Positions 25,809 to 33,732 of a stretch of DNA of 64,000 bases are shown in pieces. The notes beneath the pieces were generated by a model, which was given only the letters and a program-made list of their open reading frames with translations, made no database searches and was not told the origin of the DNA. Origin of the DNA: Candidatus Freyarchaeota archaeon (GTDB lineage Archaea > Asgardarchaeota > Jordiarchaeia > Jordiarchaeales > Jordiarchaeaceae); assembly GCA_030587365.1 (NCBI GenBank), contig JAUQZE010000015.1:34045-98044 (forward strand), written 5' to 3'. How positions within the stretch are numbered: the first letter of the stretch is position 1; each line of letters starts with the position of its first letter. A program made the position numbers and the translations under genes.

Positions 25809-26510
25809 TTGGATGACAGTTTGGGAGGAGGCATTTTAAGCAATTCGGTAGTTCTAATCGCCCATCAAACCGGTTTTAGACAAACCGATTTCGTAAACTG
25901 GAAATTGCCGGTTAGTAGTGGGAAAGAGTTCTTTGTGATCTTGGTGGATTATACGATGCCTGTGGAGGATCTTTACTACACATCGGGAATTTTAGAATTT
26001 AAAGGAGAAGTTAAGAACGATAGAGTTTTTATTAGTATTGACAGGGTGAGGGTCATTAACTGTTTCTCTAGTGAGGTTGGAAATGAAAAATACTTGTTTG
26101 ATGATAAAGTGTATACTCTGGATGAACCTTTTAATACCGACAAATTATTTTCGGTTATGAGGACTGCTAGAGAGAGTTTGCCTGAAAATGCGTGGGTTGT
26201 TTGGGTGTTTCTTAGCCTAACCGATTTGGCTATTGGTGTATCAGAGCCAGAGATTGCTAAGTTTTTTAGACGCGCTTCGCGCTTACACAAACAGTACGGT
26301 GATCTGGCTTTCTATCTTTTAAATATGGATGCTCACACCAAGCTTCTTGCCATGATATCCCAGCTGGTAGATGTTATAATCAACTTCAAGATAGTGGAGA
26401 CCGAAGAGAAATTAAGAAATTATATACAGGTCGTGAAAAGTCCTTTCCCAATTGACACCAAAAGACTCTATTATGATGTAAACACTAAAGGTGATATCAT
26501 TTACTACTAA
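25809..26510 (+). CDS. pseudo-KaiC protein without V4R domain, copy B (start uncertain)
   Basis: Paralogue of the genes at 23796 and 28275. The reading frame is open from about 25625 and includes the family's opening YEVLSTGIPKLDDSLGGGIL, but the first usable codon is a TTG at 25809 inside that block. The P-loop position reads LIAHQTGFRQTDF. The Walker-B-like segment is WVVWVFLSLTDL, where the acidic residue of copies A and C (FDSLT) has become Leu. The C-terminus VVKSPFPIDTKRLYYDV is well kept. DNA just upstream (AGGGGTAGAT at 25768) matches the ribosome-site region of the copy at 28275, but the ATG that follows there is absent here. The gene may have lost its start or use an unusual one. 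Confidence 0.6.
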   Translation: MDDSLGGGILSNSVVLIAHQTGFRQTDFVNWKLPVSSGKEFFVILVDYTMPVEDLYYTSGILEFKGEVKNDRVFISIDRVRVINCFSSEVGNEKYLFDDKVYTLDEPFNTDKLFSVMRTARESLPENAWVVWVFLSLTDLAIGVSEPEIAKFFRRASRLHKQYGDLAFYLLNMDAHTKLLAMISQLVDVIINFKIVETEEKLRNYIQVVKSPFPIDTKRLYYDVNTKGDIIYY

Positions 26511-26707
26511 ATAAATCGAAATATTTCCCATGACATAATTCTTGAAATAATTTTGTGAAAAAGGAAACTAGAAATCTTATTTTCAGAGCCACTTGTTTAA
26601 CACCATCACTAATTATTTAACAATCTTAAGTTATCCAAAAGCCGAAGAAAAAAATATTAGTCTATTAAGATTTATTTATAAGAAGCCGCAAAGGAGGTAC
26701 GCAACAG

Positions 26708-26794
26708 TTGCCGATAACTCCATACATCTTAACAAAACTTAACACAAATTACACAACCAACGAAACAAAAGGAAGCTTCAAATACACGAAGTAA
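26708..26794 (+). CDS. possible 28-residue small protein upstream of TnpB-like gene
   Basis: A short frame from a TTG at 26708 (reads PITPYILTKLNTNYTTNE near its start) with an excellent AAAGGAGGT ribosome site at 26690-26698 and a TATA-like TTTATTTATAAG at about 26670-26681. It ends 55 bp before the TnpB-like gene. The surrounding 340-bp gap has no other feature. The strong ribosome site is the only reason to think it is translated. No family is recognised. Confidence 0.35.
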   Translation: MPITPYILTKLNTNYTTNETKGSFKYTK

Positions 26795-26849
26795 CACTAA
26801 AAAGAAACAGAACACAAAAAACCGTCGAGACAACAAGGGGAGAAAAACC

Positions 26850-28163
26850 GTGCCCAAACTAACTATACCCGCCGCCATCACGAAAATAAACCCGAAAGAC
26901 CAAGCACAGCTCGAGGACCTCTTCCGCCAATTCGGAAACGCCAGACGCAGAGCATACACCCTCAAGCAGCACGGCGTCCCAAAGGCAGAGATTGAACGCC
27001 TGCTCCAAGAGCAGACCGGGCTTAACTCCCGCTACGCCAAAGACGCCCACCACTCCATAGAGAGTCTCCCACCACACGTAACCTTCGGCGGACTCAAACT
27101 CCAGCGACTAAGAGAGCAGGGCAAAATCACGGCTGAAGAGTACAAGAAACGCCGAAACTCACTAATCATATCCCGAGGCGACAAAACCAAGAAAGGAAAC
27201 CTCAACACCCGAATCACCAAAGAGGAAAACAAATTCACACTCCGCATAAACACCCCCACCACAGACCAGCCAAGTGAACGCTATATCTACCCCGAAATTT
27301 TCATTCCCGAGAAGTATCTTAAACGGTACCAGCACCTGCTTCTCAACGGAAAGTCCCCGTACACAATTACGCTCAAGCGGAGGGACGAAGACCAGGGATA
27401 CGATGTACGGATAACCGTCGAGCTGCCACCAGCAGGGAAAGAGGAGGCGGTAGAGCAGTCCCCAAAACCTAAACCGGAGCGGGTTATGACGCTGGATGTG
27501 AACGCTGGCCACGTAGACTTCGCTGTGGCTGAAAATAACCGTGTTCTGGCGGTGGGGAGGATAAACTGCCACGAGGTGCAGTACGCCTCAACCAGCAAGA
27601 CGAACAACCTCCTGCACAAAACCGCGAGCAAGGTGAGAAACATCGCCGAGCATTACTGTGCGAGGGTTGTTTACGGCAGGCTTTTCACGCATCGTTTCCG
27701 CTCCAAACACAACCGGGCAAACCGGAAGGTGAAGCGTATCCCCCACCGCAAACTCGGCTTCATCCTGGAGGCTAAGTGCGGTGCTGTGGAACGCTCCGAG
27801 GCCTACACCACAAAACTCGGCGAGAAACTCTCCCCAAAGGTTGGGCTGGATGTGCACAAGTGCGCCGCGGCCGCTTTCGCGCTCAAGGTCTTGGATTATG
27901 AGGGTTTCAAAACTTTAAGCTCATCTTCTTTGTTGGATGAGATCCCACACGGTGTCGCGTCAAATGAGGGCGTTGGAAGTCTGAGACGCAGGCTAAGCGT
28001 GGGAAGCGGGCTTACCGCCCTGCACCAGGATCAAGGCTTGGTGCACGATGAGGCTGCCCTCGGCAGCGGAGGCTACTCGGAAATTCCTGGTATCCGGGGG
28101 CTTTACTCCTTTGTGGAGAGCTTGAGAACCAACCTACCGTGTCTCCATGTGAAGATATGTTAA
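26850..28163 (+). CDS. TnpB-like protein (IS200/IS605 accessory TnpB-related)
   Basis: Relative of TnpB, the RNA-guided nuclease of IS200/IS605 elements. The N-terminal part (FGNARRRAYTLKQHG, then PPHVTFGGLKLQRLREQGKI and KGNLNTRI) has the usual TnpB order. RuvC-I is RVMTLDVNAGHVDFAVAE with Asp216. Where RuvC-II usually has a Glu (VVxEDL) this protein reads ARVVYGRL, so the Glu appears replaced by Tyr275. The segment SEAYTTKLGEKLSPKVGLDV then HKCAAAAFALKVL matches the accessory TnpB-related subfamily, with no zinc ribbon. The last ~85 residues are encoded by hairpin-rich DNA and may not be folded protein. The gene starts at a GTG (26850) after AAGGGGAG, is far GC-richer than its surroundings and lies between two pseudo-KaiC copies. 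Recent acquisition is likely. Confidence 0.72.
   Translation: MPKLTIPAAITKINPKDQAQLEDLFRQFGNARRRAYTLKQHGVPKAEIERLLQEQTGLNSRYAKDAHHSIESLPPHVTFGGLKLQRLREQGKITAEEYKKRRNSLIISRGDKTKKGNLNTRITKEENKFTLRINTPTTDQPSERYIYPEIFIPEKYLKRYQHLLLNGKSPYTITLKRRDEDQGYDVRITVELPPAGKEEAVEQSPKPKPERVMTLDVNAGHVDFAVAENNRVLAVGRINCHEVQYASTSKTNNLLHKTASKVRNIAEHYCARVVYGRLFTHRFRSKHNRANRKVKRIPHRKLGFILEAKCGAVERSEAYTTKLGEKLSPKVGLDVHKCAAAAFALKVLDYEGFKTLSSSSLLDEIPHGVASNEGVGSLRRRLSVGSGLTALHQDQGLVHDEAALGSGGYSEIPGIRGLYSFVESLRTNLPCLHVKIC
28021..28118 (+). ncRNA. hairpin-rich 3' region of TnpB-like gene, possible guide-RNA-like segment
   Basis: Three hairpins follow each other within the 3' end of the TnpB-like gene. TGCACCA pairs with TGGTGCA (28021-28027 with 28039-28045, perfect 7 bp, extendable by two pairs). 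GCTGCC-CTC-GGCAGC (28053-28067) is a perfect 6-bp stem. CTCC-TTTGT-GGAG (28106-28118) is a 4-bp stem. TnpB omega RNAs lie at and beyond the 3' end of the gene, so the position fits. Transcription as an RNA is inference. Confidence 0.35.
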
Positions 28164-28274
28164 GTTTTGGTGACCAGGTAAGATTGAGGTTGGATCTAAA
28201 TAGAAGAAGCCAGAATATTTAGAGACAAGATACCGCAAATTATGGTTTGAACTTCGGCTAGAGGGGTAGATTCT

Positions 28275-29021
28275 ATGGATAAACTTTCAATGATTAAAAC
28301 AGTTATACCAAAATTGGATGAACGTTTAGGGGGTGGTTTTTTAAAGAATTCGGTGGTTCTTATTTCCCGCCAGACTGCTTCTAGATTCACTGAGTTCTCA
28401 AACTGGAACCTACTAGACTTTAAGGGTGAAAAATTCTTAGCGGTCTTAATTGATTACGATAGGCCTGTGGAGGAGTACATCAATTTTGCATTGGAATTAC
28501 AGTTTAAAGAAGAGGAAGTTAAAAACTATATAGCTAATTCTAGTCTTGATAATGTGAAGATTATTAACGGTTTTTCCAATGTGTTTGAGGACGAAAAACA
28601 CTTGTTTGAGGATAAAATTCATACTCTGGATGAATCGTTTAATACCGACAAATTATATTCGGTTATGAGGACAGTTAGGGAAGGAGTGTCTAAGGATACA
28701 TGGGTCTTTTGGGTGTTTGATAGCCTAACCGGTTTGGCCATCGGCATATCTGAAAATGAGCTTGCAAAATTTTTTGGACGCGTTATAAGGTTACACAAAA
28801 AGTACGGAGATATAGCCTTCTATATAGTAAACATGGAGGCGCACACCCCCCAGTTTCTAGCCATAGTAACCCATTTAGTAGACACTGTGATTAACTTTAA
28901 AGTGGAAGAAACAGAAGAGAGATTAAAAAACTACATTCAAGTGGTAAAAAGCCCCCTCTTAATCGATACAACAAAGCTCTATTACGAAGTACACCGGGAC
29001 GGCAGCGTCATTTTCTACTAA
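28275..29021 (+). CDS. pseudo-KaiC protein without V4R domain, copy C
   Basis: Third short pseudo-KaiC copy (248 aa), closest to the gene at 25809. It starts MIKTVIPKLDERLGGGFLKN after a short lead. The P-loop position reads ISRQTASRFTEF. A Walker-B-like WVFWVFDSLTGLAIGISENE keeps Asp. The C-terminal block VVKSPLLIDTTKLYYEV is shared with the other copies. The ATG at 28275 follows GAGGGGT, a good ribosome site. The TnpB-like element sits between this gene and copy B, so it seems to have inserted into a row of paralogues. Confidence 0.7.
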   Translation: MDKLSMIKTVIPKLDERLGGGFLKNSVVLISRQTASRFTEFSNWNLLDFKGEKFLAVLIDYDRPVEEYINFALELQFKEEEVKNYIANSSLDNVKIINGFSNVFEDEKHLFEDKIHTLDESFNTDKLYSVMRTVREGVSKDTWVFWVFDSLTGLAIGISENELAKFFGRVIRLHKKYGDIAFYIVNMEAHTPQFLAIVTHLVDTVINFKVEETEERLKNYIQVVKSPLLIDTTKLYYEVHRDGSVIFY

Positions 29022-29108
29022 AACAAATCTAAATCTTCCCAGAAGTTTAATTCTTAAAGTGATTACAGTTTAGAGAGAAGAGAATGTTTTCTTTTCAGAA
29101 TTTGGAGG

Positions 29109-30056
29109 CTACCCTTTTTTGCGAATAAGGCTGTTTTGGCGCGTGATCTTTTTTTCCTTTTCCAGTTTAATAAGGTGGCTTTCCAATACTTGAACTCCGG
29201 GGAAAAATTGCTGATTAGGGCTAGGAAAAAGTTTTTCAACCAATTCTCTGAACTGTTTTTGACCATTTTCTATCTCGTTTAGAATGTACTTTTCTCTTTC
29301 CAAGAGCTTCCCCCTAATTTGATTTACTGCCTTTCCTTTGTCAGTAATTATTTCACCGTGAGAAGGGTATATTTTTTCCAGTTCGAATCCTTCGATTTTG
29401 TCCAAGCTGGAAAGGTAACCCAGAACCCCTCCCGAACTCGGCGAATACCAGGCAACAACTTTACCGACCATGTCTCCTGCGTAGCATATTTTTTCTTCTC
29501 GATCGACAAGAGAGATGTGTCCGGGTGAGTGCCCCGGAGTATGCAGAACCTCAAACAGGTAGTCCCCCAGCTGGAGCTTGTCACCCTCTTTTACAGTTTT
29601 ATCTGGCTCAGCACTGGCCATGGGACATTTTGAAACCTTTTTGAAGAAGCTTAAGAGGCTAATCCCGGATTCTTTAAAACCCATTTCTGGAAAGTATTTA
29701 TCGCCTAGCAAGATGTCAAAAGAATCGGTTAGGAGTTCAGGATTACGCGCTGAAGGAGCATCTATTTCAGACATGATTACCAATGGTTGACTTATTTCAA
29801 GAAAAGTGTTAATGCCCCCCATATGATCCGGATGCGCATGAGACAAAACCACAGTGTGCACCCTCTCGGGAGGCAGCCCCCGCGACCTCATCTCGCTGAC
29901 CAACTTCTTGGTGAACCCTTCACCTCCACACCCTGTCTCAATCATTATTAATCCATCATAGTCACGAATAACAAGAACGTTAGAGGAAGCAGGCCAGAGA
30001 GGCTTCTCAGCCTTTATCATCACCAAATTCTCCAAGGGCTCAGCCACCACCAACAA
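29109..30056 (-). CDS. metallo-beta-lactamase fold hydrolase with C-terminal winged helix
   Basis: Binuclear metal hydrolase of the glyoxalase II/MBL type. Metal ligands: LSHAHPDHMGG (HxHxDH, ~70-78), the His of TPGHSPGHISLVD (~175), the Asp of CYAGDMVG (~195) and the His of YPSHGEI (~235). The last ~65 residues (NEIENGQKQFRELVEKLFPS ... LESHLIKLEKEKKI) look like the short winged helix seen at the C-terminus of LACTB2-like enzymes. Those act on RNA or thioesters; the substrate here is not clear. The ATG at 30056 opens MLVVAEPLENLVMI. Single gene, 315 aa. Confidence 0.88.
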   Translation of the reverse strand: MLVVAEPLENLVMIKAEKPLWPASSNVLVIRDYDGLIMIETGCGGEGFTKKLVSEMRSRGLPPERVHTVVLSHAHPDHMGGINTFLEISQPLVIMSEIDAPSARNPELLTDSFDILLGDKYFPEMGFKESGISLLSFFKKVSKCPMASAEPDKTVKEGDKLQLGDYLFEVLHTPGHSPGHISLVDREEKICYAGDMVGKVVAWYSPSSGGVLGYLSSLDKIEGFELEKIYPSHGEIITDKGKAVNQIRGKLLEREKYILNEIENGQKQFRELVEKLFPSPNQQFFPGVQVLESHLIKLEKEKKITRQNSLIRKKG

Positions 30057-30383
30057 AACAATCGAAAACCTTCTTCAAACAATACATAATACCATTTTTA
30101 AAAGATTCCTTTCCACTTTAAAACCGACCAGAAAAATTCATCAAAAAACACCATACCAATAACTAAACATCAGTAAAGGTTTCCAAACCCTAAAAGAAGA
30201 CCATAATTATGGAGCAATAGCAATTATTCTACTCCGCATCAATGTAATAACAACCAGAAAAAAACAAATCCGAATAAAAACATAAAAAAAGTCAAAAACT
30301 AGAGCGGAGCAGGAATAATCCAAAACACCAGCTAAGGTCCGAAAAATAGTTTCAAATCAAATTTATTTCCCAGTAAACGAACA
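30057..30383. other. non-coding gap
   Basis: About 330 bp of AT-rich DNA between the MBL hydrolase gene start and the end of the GTPase gene. I see no coding frame or strong repeat in it. The part next to 30057-30110 should hold the promoter of the MBL gene. Confidence 0.4.
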
Positions 30384-30920
30384 CTATAAAGACTGTTTCT
30401 TCTTAGCCCAATCATACACCATTTGGGCAATCTTTTGAAAACACTCATGAACCTGCTGACCAGTCTTAGCACTAGTCTCAAAATAGGGAACACCACCCAA
30501 CCTCTCAGCCAATGCATCACCCTTTTCAGTGGTAACCTTACGCTGATCATTAAGATCCACCTTATTCGCAAGCAGGACCCTCGGAATATCACCACAAATA
30601 TTCCTCAATTCATCATACCACTTTACAACATTTTCATAGCTCTCCGTACGACTCACATCAAAAACATACATCGTACCCATAGCACCCTTATAAAACAGAA
30701 CACGAACATCACTAAAATGCGGCTGACCAGCCAAATCCCAAATCTGCAACTTAATCGGTTTATCCTCAATATTCAAACTCTTAACAGCGAAGTTGCTTCC
30801 GATTGTGAGGATGTAATCTGTTCTGAATGTTCCTTCTGTCCACTGTTTTATGAGGCTGGTTTTGCCCACGGCTCCGTCTCCTACGACGACGATTTTGAAT
30901 ACGAATCCGAGCGATTTCAA
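30384..30920 (-). CDS. Ras-like small GTPase
   Basis: A 178-residue GTPase of the Ras/Rab type. G1 is GDGAVGKT (14-21), switch-I Thr is in YILTIGSNF (T39), G3 is WDLAGQ (61-66, DxxGQ), G4 is NKVD (119-122), and G5 is ETSAK (148-152). The fold is complete and the catalytic Gln is present, so GTP hydrolysis is likely. There is no C-terminal cysteine, so lipid anchoring of the eukaryotic kind is not possible. I start at TTG 30920 because GGAGG lies 10 bp upstream and an in-frame stop is adjacent. Ras-like GTPases are abundant in Asgard archaea and present in some other archaea. Candidate regulators in the window are the roadblock-like protein at 57136 and the longin/roadblock-like N-terminus at 45735. 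Confidence 0.9.
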   Translation of the reverse strand: MKSLGFVFKIVVVGDGAVGKTSLIKQWTEGTFRTDYILTIGSNFAVKSLNIEDKPIKLQIWDLAGQPHFSDVRVLFYKGAMGTMYVFDVSRTESYENVVKWYDELRNICGDIPRVLLANKVDLNDQRKVTTEKGDALAERLGGVPYFETSAKTGQQVHECFQKIAQMVYDWAKKKQSL

Positions 30921-31159
30921 TTAATTGCTTTCCTCCGTTCCTGCTTAGTCTACTGCTATAATTAAATTCTGTGTTTGGTTACTTTTATCTTTTGCTTATT
31001 TTCTTTGATTGTATTTTTGTTATTTAATTATTTCTCCGCGCCTGTAAATATAGGTTTCTTCTTCTTTTTCTAATCTGGTCTGGTGTTGCTGTTTTTTTCA
31101 TTTATATCGTTTTTGTTTTTGGTTTTTCTGTTTGCTGTTCCGGTGTTTGCACTTGTGTT

Positions 31160-32134
31160 TTACAGTCCCATAAGTTTGATTGGGACTCGACTTATTGGGT
31201 TGAAGAGGGTGAGTCCTCCGTCCACGACGATTACCTGTCCCGTTATGTAGCTTGCTTCTGGTGATGCTAGGTAGGCTGCAATTCCGGCTATGTCTTCTGG
31301 TTTGCCGTACCTTCCAACAGGTATCTCCTTGTAGAGCTCCGGTGTAAATTCTTTAGTGTAGGACATTATCATAGGGGTGTATATGATTCCCGGGGCAATC
31401 GCGTTCACGGTGATCCCTCTGTGAGCCACCTCTAGCGCAAGTGTTCTTGTGAATCCGTTTATTGCCGCCTTTGCCGCACTGTAGTGGCTGCTTATGACTT
31501 GGCCCGAGAACGCCGCTGTTGAAGACATGTTAATTATTCTGTCGCCTTTCTGCATAGATTTGATGACGGCTCTCGAAAAGTTGAATGTACCTTCAACGTT
31601 GACTCTAAACATATTTCGCCACTGCTCCAATGTCATGTCTGGAACTAGACTGATAATAGATGAGCCTGCGTCGCTTGCACGAATACCGACTTTTCCATAA
31701 TCGTATGTGCCAGCATTGTTCACGAGAATATTAATGCTTCCGAGATTTGCTTCGGTTTCCTCAACAACCTTGTTAACCCGCTCCTCATCCTTCAAGTCAC
31801 ACTGAGTGTATAAGACTTCACCAAAAATTTCAATTTCCTTTGCTACCTTCTTTGCGCCTTCAAGGTTAGTATTATAGGTGAAGCAAACCTTTGCACCTTC
31901 TTTTGCAAAGCGCAGAGCAATTCCCTGTCCAATTCCAGAAGAACCTCCCGTTACTAAGGCAACTTTACCCAATAATCTTCCCTTTACACCTTCAACCTCT
32001 ACAGGTTCAGGGGCTACTTTGGGTCTATCTGATGCCGTTCTAGAATCAGCCTTCTTTGGAGCAACTTTATGGCTTGCATATTTTCTACTTTTCTTCTTTG
32101 AAGATCTCGTGTCCTCCTCTTTCTCTGAAGTCAT
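31160..32134 (-). CDS. short-chain dehydrogenase/reductase with charged N-terminal extension
   Basis: Paralogue of the SDR at 19895. The first ~55 residues are a basic, lysine-rich tail (TSEKEEDTRSSKKKSRKYAS). The Rossmann motif is ALVTGGSSGIGQG, followed by NNAGTYDYG, the catalytic Ser in INMSSTAAFSGQ, and SSHYSAAKAAINGF with Tyr and Lys. The terminus ASYITGQVIVVDGG is standard. An insertion between NNAG and the Ser (KVGIRASDAGSSIISLVPD) makes it longer than its paralogue. Substrate unknown. The basic extension might bind nucleic acid or a partner protein. Single gene. Confidence 0.88.
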   Translation of the reverse strand: MTSEKEEDTRSSKKKSRKYASHKVAPKKADSRTASDRPKVAPEPVEVEGVKGRLLGKVALVTGGSSGIGQGIALRFAKEGAKVCFTYNTNLEGAKKVAKEIEIFGEVLYTQCDLKDEERVNKVVEETEANLGSINILVNNAGTYDYGKVGIRASDAGSSIISLVPDMTLEQWRNMFRVNVEGTFNFSRAVIKSMQKGDRIINMSSTAAFSGQVISSHYSAAKAAINGFTRTLALEVAHRGITVNAIAPGIIYTPMIMSYTKEFTPELYKEIPVGRYGKPEDIAGIAAYLASPEASYITGQVIVVDGGLTLFNPISRVPIKLMGL

Positions 32135-32388
32135 TTAAATCCTCCTTTAAAAGTGCATAAATCGCCTCCCAGTTTTGAAAATCCCCTTGGCAGAGGATAA
32201 ACTACTCATCTCTTTTGCCGACAGTTATATAAAACTTTATCCCAAAATGGGAAAACACCTTAACCGTGTGGTTTGTTGATATAGTTTATTCTTCTTTTTC
32301 TTTTTTTTCTCTTGTTTTGTTTTTTTGTTTTGTTTCAAGAAAGCATAGCGCGTGTTAAGCGAATTGAACTAACTGATAATAAACAGAA

Positions 32389-33009
32389 TTACAGATTTTT
32401 TTGAAATATTCCATACCAAAACTTCTCGTAGGATTCGGTACTGTCAGTTCTCTTTTCGATTTTGCCGCGAGGTTTGAAACCGGCGGAGACATGGAGATTT
32501 AGAAAGGTCTGCTTTTTCGCAATTGGATGTATACTACTCGGCATCGTGTGACCTTCCCAGTATCCGAAGCTGGTTGAATATAAGGTTCCTTGGGGTTTCA
32601 ATATTCTGTAAATTTCTTTTAACGACTCAAGCTTGTGTTCGTCTGGGATTTGGTGCAGAGTCCAGTAGAAATCAACCACATCTATAATTTCGGAACGCAT
32701 AGGTAGGTATGGTAGTGCAGCATTTATCAGGTGTACATTTAGCCTTTTATTCTTCGCTCTCTTTTTCGCGTATCTTAAAGAGTACTTATTCGGTTCGACT
32801 AAAATCGAAAGAAAGCCTTGTTCAGCAAGCCATAAGGCTTCGCGTCCGTGACCTCCACCTATGTCTGCAACATAACCTGTTTTTTCGGGATCATTTTCCT
32901 GAGCAATCTTTTTCGCCGCTTCACTTGGTTCCCATCTAACCCTTTTAAACCAAAACTCGGCGCCCTCTTGCTCCAAGTCACGGACGTAACTTAGTTTCAT
33001 CTTATTCAC
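32389..33009 (-). CDS. class I SAM-dependent methyltransferase
   Basis: S-adenosylmethionine-binding enzyme of 206 residues. Motif I is VADIGGGHGREALWLAEQG (~47-65), motif II has SILVEPNKYSL (acidic residue binding the ribose), and motif IV is DVVDFYWTLHQIPDEHKLES, followed by IYRILKPQGTLYSTSFGY. These are the usual features of UbiE/COQ5-like methyltransferases acting on small molecules. A 45-residue N-terminal helix precedes the core. The target is not visible. Single gene, with the ATG at 33009. Confidence 0.85.
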   Translation of the reverse strand: MNKMKLSYVRDLEQEGAEFWFKRVRWEPSEAAKKIAQENDPEKTGYVADIGGGHGREALWLAEQGFLSILVEPNKYSLRYAKKRAKNKRLNVHLINAALPYLPMRSEIIDVVDFYWTLHQIPDEHKLESLKEIYRILKPQGTLYSTSFGYWEGHTMPSSIHPIAKKQTFLNLHVSAGFKPRGKIEKRTDSTESYEKFWYGIFQKNL

Positions 33010-33117
33010 ATTAATTAAAATTGGGGGCTTACCATATTAGGGTTTTTATACACAACAGGCGTGGTTAATTCCAGCTCTGACCCTTATAAGTTCAGAGGGG
33101 CTGAGGTAAGCCATTTT

Positions 33118-33219
33118 ATGATAAGTGCCATTTTGGATACTCGGAAAGATATCATACTTCTCAGAAAGAAATTGTTTGAGGGAAAGGAGGATGACAGATT
33201 TTTTAATAATCTCCTCTAA
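33118..33219 (+). CDS. possible 33-residue small protein
   Basis: Short frame (MISAILDTRKDIILLRKKLF, then EGKEDDRFFNNLL) with an ATG at 33118, a GAGGT ribosome site 10 bp upstream and a TATA-like CTTATAAG at about 33083. It sits in the 360-bp space between the divergent methyltransferase and the next gene. It is predicted to be one amphipathic helix. No family recognised. Confidence 0.3.
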   Translation: MISAILDTRKDIILLRKKLFEGKEDDRFFNNLL

Positions 33220-33369
33220 TTTGACCTTTATTTTTTGCTTCTATTATGCTCTTACCTAGCTAAACTATACTACTGTAGCATATTTTAGCCCGTAAGACAT
33301 TTTACTCAGAGGATGATTATATATTATTGGTATGATAAACCGATAGAACTGGCAAGTGGGGTAAAGAAT

Positions 33370-33627
33370 ATGAGTAGAAAGAAGGAAAATGTGCCAAAAT
33401 CATGTTTAGATTGTGAGTTGTGTAGTATCGCATCTCTGGAATATCTTGAGCCCCGAACAAAAAACGTGAATAAAATATTAGTTTACGTTTGTACTGCAGG
33501 AGCTTGTAGTCCTACGAAAAGAAAAGGTAGTATAAAGATTCTACAGAAGATGAATGAAGGATATTCGGTGATAAGTTCAGAAGACTATTACAAAGTTAAA
33601 AAAAGAAAAAAAGGAAAAAAAGAATGA
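33370..33627 (+). CDS. small cysteine-containing protein, unknown
   Basis: An 85-residue protein that starts MSRKKENVPKSC. It holds CLDCELC near the N-terminus and CTAGAC near the middle, which could form one metal or [Fe-S] site. The C-terminus is very basic (KVKKRKKGKKE), suited to nucleic-acid binding. I use the ATG at 33370 because GTGGGG lies 10 bp upstream; a longer frame from 33313 has no ribosome site. Not recognised as a known family. Confidence 0.5.
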   Translation: MSRKKENVPKSCLDCELCSIASLEYLEPRTKNVNKILVYVCTAGACSPTKRKGSIKILQKMNEGYSVISSEDYYKVKKRKKGKKE

Positions 33628-33732
33628 GAATGAGGCAAGAGTTTGGCTACGTGATTTACAGAAACAGATAGCGACAGTTAATTGTTTCCAATTTTTCTGG
33701 AGAATTTATCCACCGAACCATTTTCCGTTTTT

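Noticed and set aside
30423..30965. Plus-strand frame of 180 codons opposite the Ras-like GTPase
   Set aside because: All five GTPase motifs are on the minus strand; the plus frame is threonine/isoleucine-rich shadow sequence.
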